A stretch of 64,000 bases of DNA from Gordonia jinghuaiqii (lineage in GTDB: Bacteria; Actinomycetota; Actinomycetes; Mycobacteriales; Mycobacteriaceae). Shown here one piece after another: positions 57,354-64,000 of this stretch. Position numbers and translations under genes: made by a program. Below the pieces are notes generated by a model, which saw only the letters and a list, made by a program, of their open reading frames with translations, did not search any database and was not told where the DNA came from. Location of the stretch: the NCBI RefSeq assembly GCF_014041935.1, contig NZ_CP059491.1, positions 2,356,001 to 2,420,000 of the forward strand, given 5' to 3'. Position 1 is the first letter of the stretch. Every line of letters begins with the position of its first letter.

Positions 57354-60189
57354 CCACACCGCGCCGGCATCGCCTGGCGCACCAGCGCCGGCCCGGAGCA
57401 CGCCGGTCGCCGACCAGCCCGCACCGCGAAGCGCATGGGACTATCCACGCCACTGGATAGCCGACGTCCTCGCGTCGGACGGGGGTGTGGTGCATCTGCG
57501 CCCGATCGTGCCCGACGACGCCGATCGCATCGTCGAATTCCACTCCAAGTTGTCCGAACGCACCCGCTACATGCGGTATTTCGGTCCAACACCGACCCTG
57601 CCGCCGCGCGAGGTGGCGCGCATGACCACCGTCGACCATCAGCAGCGCGTCGCGATCGTCGCCGAACTCGGCGGCGAGATCATCGCCGTCGGCATCTACG
57701 AGGGACTCGGCTTCGACGGCAAACCCGAATCCGCCGAGGTCGCCTTCGTGGTCGCCGACGAACACCAGGGCAGGGGACTGGGACCGATCCTGCTCGAACA
57801 CCTCGCCGGCGCGGCCGCGGAGAACGGGTTCACCCGGTTCGAGGCCGAGGTGCTCAGCGAGAACCCCAACATGGTCGCGGTCTTCCGCGACGCCGGTTAC
57901 CAGCTCGCACGCAGCTTCGACGGATCCACCGTGCACGTGGAGTTCCTCATCGACCCGACCGAGGCAATGCTGTCGGTGCGCAACGCCCGCGAGCGTGCGT
58001 CGGAGGCGCGGAGCGTCGCGAACCTGCTGCGGCCGACATCGGTGGCGGTGATCGGCGCGTCGACCGATCCGAACAAGGTCGGAAACGCCCTGCTGGCCAA
58101 CATCATCGCCGGCGGATTCACCGGGCCGGTGTTCCCGGTCAACGGGCCGGCGCGCGTCGAGGACGAACCGGAGGAGACGTCCGCGCGTGGGCTGGTGGCC
58201 GGACGGGGCCGATCGGCGAGTCGCCGCCGGACGCGTGAGCGGCCACCGTCGGTACGCGGGATCCGCGCCTACGAGACCGTGCGCGACATCCCCGATCCGG
58301 TCGACCTGGCCGTCGTCGCGGTCCCCGCGGCGCGCGTCGACGACGTCCTCGACGACTGCCTCGTCAAGGGTGTCCGCACACTCGTGGTGGTGTCCTCGGG
58401 ATTCGGCGATTCCGGTGAGGAGGCGGGCCTGGAGAACGAGCGTCGTCTCGTCGCACAGGTGCGGGAGCACGGGATGCGGCTCGTCGGCCCGAACGCCCTG
58501 GGAGTGGCGAACAACGACCCCGAGATCGCGCTCAACGCCACCCTGGCGCCGCGTATCCCGGCCGCCGGGCGGGTGGGGTTCTTCTGCCAGTCCGGCGCTC
58601 TGGGCATCGCCATCCTCGACACCGCGGCGCGCAGGCAGATCGGCCTGTCGACGTTCGCCTCGGCGGGCAATCGCGCCGATCTCTCCGGCAACGACCTCCT
58701 TCAGTACTGGGACACCGACACCGCGACCGATGTGATCCTGCTCTACCTCGAGAGCTTCGGTAACCCCCGGAAGTTCTCCCGGATCTCGCGGCGGGTCTCC
58801 CGCTCGAAGCCGATCATCGCGGTCAAGTCGGGCAAGGGGGCGATGAGCCCGGTCCGCGCGGCCCGCTCGGCAGGCACGCTCGACGACCAGATCGCCCGCA
58901 TGATGCTCGAACAGGCCGGTGTCATCCAGGTCGACACCATCCCCGAATTGTTCGACTGCGCCGCGCTGTTCGCCTATCAGCCGCTTCCGCGCGGCCCGCG
59001 TGTGCGCATCATCGGCAATTCCTCGGTCCTTGGCAGCCTCGCCGCCGACACCGCACGCAGCGGTGGACTCGACGTGGTCGACACCGTCGACCTCGGTGCA
59101 GGCGCGTCGGAGGAGCAGTTCGAGGACACGGTGTCGGCGGCGATGGCCGACACCGGGGTCGACGCGATCATCGTGGTCTTCGTGCCACCGGTGGCCGTCG
59201 ATGCCGACTGGCATGCCCGCGCGCTCATGGCTGCGGCGAACACGCCCGACGCCGACGGCGCCAAACCGATCGTCACGACGTTCCTGGCCGTCGACGGCAT
59301 TCCGCCGGGCCTGACCAGACCGGGCCCCAACGGCATGCCCGAGCGGGGGTCGATCCCGTCCTACGCCAGTCCGGAGAGGGCCGCGGCCTCGCTCGCCCGC
59401 GCATGGCAGTACGCCCGATGGCGGATGCGGCCGGAATCGGTGGTGCATCGGGCCGAGGGCGCCGACCCCGAGGCCGCCCGGATGTTCGTGCGCGAGGCGA
59501 TGGACGACCAGCAGGGTGAACGGCTGCTCGGCCACGTCGACTCGGCACGCCTGTTGGGGTGGTACGGCATCCCGGTGATCCCGTTCCGCGAGGTGACCAC
59601 CATGCACGAGGCCTCGGCGGCGGCACGCGCGCTCGGGTTCCCGGTGGCCGTGAAGGCGACGTCGCCGAAATGGCGCGGCCGCCTCGACCGCGAGGGCGCA
59701 CGCCTGGACCTGCCCGATGCGACATCCGTGGTGACGGCCTTCGCCGAACTCACCGAGCTCACCGGCGACAACGTGCTGCACGTCCAGAAGATGGCGCCCA
59801 AGGGGGTCGGCACCGTGATCCGCGTCCGCGACGATCCGTCATTCGGGTCTGTCATGTCGTTCGGGCTGTCCGGCCGGACCTTCGAGCTGCTCGGCGACCA
59901 CGGGTATCGGGCCGTCCCGCTCTCGGAACTCGACGCACGCGAGCTGATCGACGAGCCGCGGTCGGCGCCGCTCCTGTCGGGCTATCGCGGAGAGGAACCG
60001 GCAGACAGAGAAGCGCTGGTCGATCTGTTGCTGCGGATCTCGACCCTCGTCGACGACATCCCCGAGGTCCGCGAGGTGGTGTGCGACCCGATTCTCGCCT
60101 CGGGTGACGGCGTCGCAGTGCTGACCGCCCAGATACGAGTCGGCCCGGTGCCCGACAGACGGGACACCGGACCGAGACGATTGAACTAG
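57346..60189 (+). CDS. GNAT fused to NDP-forming acyl-CoA synthetase-like domains (Pat-type protein acetyltransferase)
   Basis: 947 residues. Domain order: N-terminal GNAT (about 40-215; 'RPIVPDDADRIVEFHSKLSERTRYMRYF', acetyl-CoA loop DEHQGRGLGPILLEHL), CoA-binding domain ('PTSVAVIGASTDPNKVGNALLANI'), succinyl-CoA-ligase-like domains ('VGFFCQSGALGIAILD'), and a C-terminal ATP-grasp ('GFPVAVKATSPKWRGR'). This inverts the E. coli Pka order, where GNAT is last. An Arg/Gly-rich insert lies at about 270-305. GTG 57346 has GGAGGA 5 bases upstream. Likely the acetylation counterpart of AcuC. Confidence 0.9.
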   Translation: MTDHTAPASPGAPAPARSTPVADQPAPRSAWDYPRHWIADVLASDGGVVHLRPIVPDDADRIVEFHSKLSERTRYMRYFGPTPTLPPREVARMTTVDHQQRVAIVAELGGEIIAVGIYEGLGFDGKPESAEVAFVVADEHQGRGLGPILLEHLAGAAAENGFTRFEAEVLSENPNMVAVFRDAGYQLARSFDGSTVHVEFLIDPTEAMLSVRNARERASEARSVANLLRPTSVAVIGASTDPNKVGNALLANIIAGGFTGPVFPVNGPARVEDEPEETSARGLVAGRGRSASRRRTRERPPSVRGIRAYETVRDIPDPVDLAVVAVPAARVDDVLDDCLVKGVRTLVVVSSGFGDSGEEAGLENERRLVAQVREHGMRLVGPNALGVANNDPEIALNATLAPRIPAAGRVGFFCQSGALGIAILDTAARRQIGLSTFASAGNRADLSGNDLLQYWDTDTATDVILLYLESFGNPRKFSRISRRVSRSKPIIAVKSGKGAMSPVRAARSAGTLDDQIARMMLEQAGVIQVDTIPELFDCAALFAYQPLPRGPRVRIIGNSSVLGSLAADTARSGGLDVVDTVDLGAGASEEQFEDTVSAAMADTGVDAIIVVFVPPVAVDADWHARALMAAANTPDADGAKPIVTTFLAVDGIPPGLTRPGPNGMPERGSIPSYASPERAAASLARAWQYARWRMRPESVVHRAEGADPEAARMFVREAMDDQQGERLLGHVDSARLLGWYGIPVIPFREVTTMHEASAAARALGFPVAVKATSPKWRGRLDREGARLDLPDATSVVTAFAELTELTGDNVLHVQKMAPKGVGTVIRVRDDPSFGSVMSFGLSGRTFELLGDHGYRAVPLSELDARELIDEPRSAPLLSGYRGEEPADREALVDLLLRISTLVDDIPEVREVVCDPILASGDGVAVLTAQIRVGPVPDRRDTGPRRLN

Positions 60190-60203
60190 CGGATTGGGCG
60201 GGG

Positions 60204-61220
60204 TCAGCTCGCGTAGGCACGCAGCCGCTCGGCGCGATCGCCGTGGCGCAGCTTGCCCATGACCTCACGCTCGATCTGACGCACACGCTCGCGCGAGAGC
60301 CCGAACATGCGGCCGATCTGATCCAGGGTGCGCGGCTGGCCGTCGTCGAGGCCGTAGCGCATCCGGATGACCTGCTGCTCACGCTCGTCGAGGGTGGCGA
60401 GCACCGCACGGATGTCGGAGTGCAGCAGACCCGCGATGACGGCGTTCTCGGCCGAGGTGGCCTCGGCGTCTTCGATGAAGTCGCCGAGCGGGGCCTCTTC
60501 GTCGCTGCCGACCGGCATGTCGAGGCTGACCGGGTCACGGCTGTGATCGAGCAGATCGGCGATCTTCTCGGCCGGGATGCCCGACTCGTTGGCCAGCTCG
60601 TCGTCGGTGGCCTCGCGACCGAGCTGCTGATGCAGTTCACGTTTGATGCGGGCGAGCTTGTTGACCTGCTCCACGAGGTGGACCGGCAGACGGATGGTGC
60701 GGCTCTGATCGGCCATCCCGCGGGTGATCGCCTGTCGAATCCACCACGTGGCGTAGGTCGAGAACTTGAAACCCTTGGCGTAGTCGAACTTCTCCATCGC
60801 GCGGATCAGACCCAGGTTGCCCTCCTGGATGAGATCGAGGAGCGGCATTCCGCGGCCGGTGTAGCGCTTGGCGAGCGACACCACCAGACGGAGGTTCGCC
60901 TCGAGCAGGTGAGCACGTGCGGCCTCACCTTCGCGGACGATGATTCCCAGATCGCGTTTCTTGGCGGCGGACAGCCGCTTCTTGGTGGCCAGGACATGCT
61001 TGGCGTAGAGGCCGGCCTCGATCTGCTTGGCGAGGTCGACCTCCTGCTCTGCGTTGAGAAGAGCGGTACGGCCGATCCCGTTCAGATAGACACGAACGAG
61101 GTCTGCCGCCGGAGACTGTGCGTCGAGATCTTGTTCGGTCATCGCCGGGCGAGTACCCGGAGGGGTCGGCTCGGCGAATCCGGTGATCGGGGTCGAACGT
61201 GCAACTGTCGAGCGGGACAT
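60204..61220 (-). CDS. sigB: Principal-like RNA polymerase sigma factor SigB
   Basis: A 338-residue sigma-70 factor (group 2): region 1.2 '[32 protein letters not shown]', region 2 '[55 protein letters not shown]', region 3, and region 4.2 '[25 protein letters not shown]'. Nearness to ideR matches mycobacterial sigB. AGGAGG precedes ATG 61220. A GGAACT-N17-GTT promoter upstream indicates control by a SigE/SigH-type ECF factor, placing SigB in the general stress cascade. Confidence 0.94.
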   Translation of the reverse strand: MSRSTVARSTPITGFAEPTPPGTRPAMTEQDLDAQSPAADLVRVYLNGIGRTALLNAEQEVDLAKQIEAGLYAKHVLATKKRLSAAKKRDLGIIVREGEAARAHLLEANLRLVVSLAKRYTGRGMPLLDLIQEGNLGLIRAMEKFDYAKGFKFSTYATWWIRQAITRGMADQSRTIRLPVHLVEQVNKLARIKRELHQQLGREATDDELANESGIPAEKIADLLDHSRDPVSLDMPVGSDEEAPLGDFIEDAEATSAENAVIAGLLHSDIRAVLATLDEREQQVIRMRYGLDDGQPRTLDQIGRMFGLSRERVRQIEREVMGKLRHGDRAERLRAYAS

Positions 61221-61252
61221 GCGGCCTCCTGACTTGAATGCGTTCACTGGGT

Positions 61253-61280
61253 CCAACGTCCATATATGGGCGATAGTTCC
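61253..61280 (-). promoter_or_regulatory. SigE/SigH-type ECF promoter of sigB
   Basis: On the minus strand, GGAACT-N17-GTTGG. Same element spacing as the clgR-pspA promoter at 17797. sigB is a direct SigE and SigH target in mycobacteria. The site is 33 bases upstream of ATG 61220. Confidence 0.68.
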
Positions 61281-61443
61281 CAGGAGTGCTTCGGAGCAAA
61301 CGTCGATGAGGCTTGGTGACCTGCGAAAACTTTTCGCGCGCTCGACAATCGGCTGAGAAGTTGCTGAGATGTCGCGCGCGGGGGAACCGCCCGCCCGGGA
61401 CCGCCGGAACCGCTCGGCCGGGGGTCGATCGGTCGGGACCCGA

Positions 61444-61887
61444 TCAGCGGTCTGGGTCGACGACCTGACCGTCGACGGTCCGGGAGACATGATCGGTGTG
61501 CGACAGCGCGGGCGGACCGATGACGGAATGATCGGTTCCGTACTTGTACTGCGGCACCTCGCCGCGCTTGCGGGGCGGGCGGTCGTTGGCGATGAGGACC
61601 GCCATCCACGGAAGCGGGATCGAGACGGCGACGATGCCGAGCGCGAGGAGCCCGGAACCGGTGATGCTGTACGCGATTCCGGCGACGAGGAGCGCCGGTA
61701 CACGAAACGCCATCAGGAACAGGTACTTGCGGACGCGGGCGCGCTGCTGAGCTTCGAGGGAATCCTGCGCCTCGGTGATCAGGTACGTCTCGACCGGCAC
61801 CGCGCTGCGTCGTGACCCGCCGCGCCCGGACTCGCCCGCGTGCGGTGACTCGCTGTGCTGGTCGTGGTCGCGGCCGGTCTCGCCCAT
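61444..61887 (-). CDS. DUF3099 membrane protein
   Basis: A 147-residue protein with a charged N-terminus, '[37 protein letters not shown]' (the DUF3099 signature leading into the first helix), two transmembrane segments (about 58-78 and 82-102), and a hydrophilic tail with '[14 protein letters not shown]'. AAAGGGA precedes ATG 61887. Commonly found beside DUF3039 in actinobacteria. Function unknown. The 223 bases between it and sigB hold the sigB promoter and nothing else recognisable. Confidence 0.82.
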   Translation of the reverse strand: MGETGRDHDQHSESPHAGESGRGGSRRSAVPVETYLITEAQDSLEAQQRARVRKYLFLMAFRVPALLVAGIAYSITGSGLLALGIVAVSIPLPWMAVLIANDRPPRKRGEVPQYKYGTDHSVIGPPALSHTDHVSRTVDGQVVDPDR

Positions 61888-61994
61888 GAAATCCCTTTGT
61901 TCGAACACCCTCTCCACTGTCCCACTTTCGCTTCTCGAATGCACTCTCGCCTTCCCCGGTGACGCGCGATCCGCCGGTGACGCACAATAGAGCA

Positions 61995-62267
61995 ATGGGA
62001 ACCGAAACCATCGAACGCCCGGACCTCGACGATTGGTCCGACACCAAGACCGACGAGCGCCCCGACGCCGACGCCACCGATCGCGATGACGACGACCGGC
62101 CGAAGTTCTTCCACTACGTCAAGAAGAACAAGATCGCCGAGAGCGCTGTGATGGGCAGTCACGTCGTCGCGCTGTGCGGCGAGACGTTCCCGGTGACACG
62201 GTCGGCCAAGCCCGGCTCGCCGGTGTGCCCGAAGTGCAAGAAGATCTACAGCAAGATGCGCAAGTAG
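61995..62267 (+). CDS. DUF3039 zinc-ribbon-like protein
   Basis: A 90-residue protein with an acidic, Asp-rich N-terminus (about 38 residues) and a conserved C-terminal part: 'KFFHYVKKNKIAESAVMGSHVVALCGETFPVTRSAKPGSPVCPKCKKIYSKM'. The CG ... CPKC cysteines look like metal ligands. A CACAAT hexamer 6 bases before ATG 61995 may be a leaderless -10. Convergent with the BrkB-type gene. Function unknown. Confidence 0.82.
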   Translation: MGTETIERPDLDDWSDTKTDERPDADATDRDDDDRPKFFHYVKKNKIAESAVMGSHVVALCGETFPVTRSAKPGSPVCPKCKKIYSKMRK

Positions 62268-62326
62268 CCTCACACGGCACTTCATCGGCCGTCTCCCGGC
62301 CGCCACATCCAGTCCGCCACGTCCGG

Positions 62327-63523
62327 TCAGCCGCGCTCACGATCTCGCGTGGGCCGGCGGATCGGACCCGAGGCGAACCGGTCCGGCAGGGTCTTGAGCT
62401 GGCCGGTGAAATCGGAGGTCTGCGAGTTCACCCAGTGTCGGACCTGTGTCGTCGTCGACTCCTTGGCCGGCCAGAACTGCTGCACGGCGGCGTTGAACTC
62501 GGCTCCGATGACGATGCCGAAGCCCAGTGAGAACGTGAACAGCAGGAACGCGATCGGCGTCGCCAGTGCGCCGTAGGAGACACCTGCCTCGGTGATCTTC
62601 GTCAGGTAGATCCGCAGTACGTAACTCGCGACCCAGAAGAACACGCCCGCCACGACGGCCCCGCCGATGAGTCGGTGCCAGGGCAACGGATTGGGCAAGG
62701 CCAGGTGATACAGCGTGGTCAGCACCAGTAGCAGCAGGACGGCGACGAACGGGAAGTAGCCGTAGTCGATCAGCGTCGTGACGAATGATCCCCAGGACTC
62801 CGGCACGATCGCCCGCAGGTAGTTGGGTCCCAGGGCCACCAGCGGCAGCAGGAACACCGCCACGCTCAGGAAACCGACGTAGAGGAACAGCGCGAAGAAG
62901 CGCTGCCACACCGGATGCCGGACCTCGTGCTGGTCGTGGGCGTGTGCGATCGAGGCGATGAAACATGACACCGCCGACGATCCCGCCCACAGCGACAGGA
63001 CGAAGCCGACCGACATCAGGCCGACCCGACCCCGGCCCAGCACGCTGTCCACGGTCGGGGTGATGAGATCGTCGACGACGGTCGGGGTGAAGGTGCGCTG
63101 CGCGAAGTCGACGATGCGGGCATAGACCACGTCCACGGTGTCGGGGCCGAACCAGCCCGCCACATAGCCGACCGAGCCGAGTAATCCGAGGAGCAGCGGC
63201 GGCAACGACAACGCCTGCCAGAATGCGGCCTGCGCCGCCCATCCGATGATCCCGTCGTCCCACGACTTGACGATGGTGCGCCAGATGACGCGGTGGATGT
63301 TCGGCAGGACAGGCGGTCCGGGGGTGTCCGAGGGCACGGGGACGTCGTTGCCCGCGGTCTGCCGGTCGGCGTCGGCACCGCCGATGACGTCGACGTCACC
63401 CGAGAGCGGGGTGGGGTCCGGGGGAGTGGGCCCTGCGGACGGCGCGGCGCGGCGCGGCGCGCGCAGCGGTTCGGTGGACGTGTCGCCGATGGGGGCGGTG
63501 ACCGCGCCGGACACCGGATGCAC
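62327..63523 (-). CDS. YihY/BrkB-family membrane protein
   Basis: A 398-residue protein with a Pro/Ala-rich N-terminal part (about 75 residues), then six hydrophobic segments of the YihY/virulence-factor-BrkB family: 'WAAQAAFWQALSLPPLLLGLLG', 'SLWAGSSAVSCFIASIAHAHD', 'LYVGFLSVAVFLLPLVALGP' and the C-terminal 'GALATPIAFLLFTFSLGFGIVIGAEFNAAVQQ'. GTG 63523 is the first standard start in the frame but has no ribosome binding site. The frame is open for about 49 more codons upstream without ATG/GTG/TTG. Transport substrate unknown. Confidence 0.85.
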   Translation of the reverse strand: MHPVSGAVTAPIGDTSTEPLRAPRRAAPSAGPTPPDPTPLSGDVDVIGGADADRQTAGNDVPVPSDTPGPPVLPNIHRVIWRTIVKSWDDGIIGWAAQAAFWQALSLPPLLLGLLGSVGYVAGWFGPDTVDVVYARIVDFAQRTFTPTVVDDLITPTVDSVLGRGRVGLMSVGFVLSLWAGSSAVSCFIASIAHAHDQHEVRHPVWQRFFALFLYVGFLSVAVFLLPLVALGPNYLRAIVPESWGSFVTTLIDYGYFPFVAVLLLLVLTTLYHLALPNPLPWHRLIGGAVVAGVFFWVASYVLRIYLTKITEAGVSYGALATPIAFLLFTFSLGFGIVIGAEFNAAVQQFWPAKESTTTQVRHWVNSQTSDFTGQLKTLPDRFASGPIRRPTRDRERG

Positions 63524-63881
63524 CGATTGCGGCGGCCGGGCGACGCGCGCGCCGGCGGGCCGTGTCGTCGACGTGGTACCCGGACGTGCCGCAGTCGCCG
63601 ACGACGTGTCGTCGGCCAGGGGGACCGGGTTCCTCTTTCGCGTTGTGATGAGTTCAATATCCCTGATCGAACGTCCATATGGGTACCCGGGTCACCAGGC
63701 GAGTCGTTCGGATCACCTCCGTTCGGGGGCCCGCACGGTCCCCGGGCCCGGGTGTCGCGATGCGGGGCGGCGCGCCATCCGGCGCTACCATTGGCGGGTC
63801 CCCTCGGGCGCGGGTCCCGTACGCGAGGGGTCATTTCATGCCCGGCAGGGAATCCGTACGCCGTCAGGAGCAGCACAGAAG
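63524..63881. other. Non-coding or undecided region between the BrkB-type gene and the final helicase
   Basis: 358 bases. The left part stays open in the BrkB frame (Thr/Ser/Arg/Pro-rich codons) but has no usual start. It contains a near-perfect dyad GCCGACGAC-GT-GTCGTCGGC at 63597-63616. A possible -10, TACCAT at 63785-63790, could serve the helicase gene and would give a leader of about 85 bases. Confidence 0.5.
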
Positions 63882-64000
63882 GTGACGTCAGCCGAACCCT
63901 CCGCCAGTACTTCTGGCACGCAGGTCCCTGCCCCCAAACTCCAGCTGCGCGCCTGGCAGCGGCGCGCGCTCACCAAGTACCTGACGCAGAAGCCGAAAGA
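63882..64000 (+). CDS. DEAD/DEAH helicase N-terminus, partial
   Basis: The first 39 residues, from GTG 63882, run to the right edge. After a Ser/Thr/Pro-rich start the sequence 'KLQLRAWQRRALTKYLTQKPK' matches the Q-motif-like opening of actinobacterial superfamily-2 helicases (LRxWQ..AL..Y). A CAGGAG site lies 11 bases upstream. Walker A, which would confirm the call, lies outside the window. Confidence 0.6.
   Translation, partial: MTSAEPSASTSGTQVPAPKLQLRAWQRRALTKYLTQKPK

Noticed and set aside
61898..61907. TGTTCGAACA near the DUF3099 start as a LexA box.
   Set aside because: It is a 10-bp palindrome with the half sites in reversed order and no N4 spacer; the SOS box needs CGAAC-N4-GTTCG.

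Overview
The window is a high-GC (roughly two-thirds G+C) actinobacterial chromosome segment. Gene content and order point to the mycolic-acid-containing Mycobacteriales: thyA-dfrA, thyX-dapA-RNase J, ftsK, pgsA-clgR-pspA, recA-recX, miaB, miaA-dapF-hflX, lexA, nrdR, hrpA, ideR and sigB occur in the order known from Mycobacterium. The gluABCD and fructose-PTS blocks sit where Corynebacterium has them. Gordonia or a close relative is the best guess, from general resemblance only. I see no rRNA, tRNA, CRISPR, insertion sequence or prophage. The window is almost entirely core chromosome; both ends cut through genes.

Layout. 1-1.9 kb: F420-type reductase fragment, HNH protein and TetR regulator (minus), facing a small barrel protein across a palindromic operator. 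1.9-8.0 kb: thymidylate/folate block (thyA, dfrA, YcaQ-like glycosylase, HAD phosphatase, a Tat-exported PhoD phosphatase, thyX). 8.0-14.8 kb: dapA, RNase J, a TIGR03085 protein and ftsK. 14.8-20.8 kb: Mn riboswitch plus terC, argA, pgsA, and the clgR-pspA envelope-stress pair, then a glycosyltransferase and DUF3046. 20.8-25.9 kb: recA-recX and the gluABCD glutamate importer. 26-34 kb: miaB, a membrane protein, DUF349, miaA, dapF, hflX. 34-40.2 kb: complete fructose PTS (ptsH, fruA, fruK, fruR, ptsI). 40.2-42.3 kb: lexA, an SOS-controlled LysM protein, nrdR. 42.3-50 kb: hrpA, an aminotransferase, ahpCD with divergent oxyR. 50-55.2 kb: DUF3516 helicase, PAC2 protein, lipoprotein, DUF4192. 55.2-64 kb: ideR, acuC with an acetyltransferase, sigB, DUF3099, DUF3039, a BrkB-type membrane protein and the start of another helicase.

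The genes make several small regulatory circuits visible in the DNA. DNA damage: recA and the LysM gene each carry both a LexA box and a RecA-NDp (PafBC-type) promoter, and lexA has its own box. Envelope stress: clgR-pspA and sigB both carry a GGAAC-N-GTT promoter of SigE/SigH type with identical spacing. Peroxide: OxyR faces ahpCD. Sugar uptake: FruR faces ptsI across a palindrome. Protein acetylation: the deacetylase AcuC and a GNAT/acyl-CoA-synthetase-like acetyltransferase overlap by 8 bases.

A second theme is leaderless expression. At least a dozen genes have a TANNNT -10 hexamer 6-8 bases before an ATG/GTG start. This settles several start codons, suggests an N-terminally extended RecA made from the damage promoter, and reveals an eight-codon leaderless reading frame coupled to acuC. 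I found no clearly undescribed multi-gene system; the most unusual items are the acuC upstream ORF, the alternative RecA start, a helicase with no standard start codon, and a 4 x 19-bp tandem repeat in the ptsH leader.
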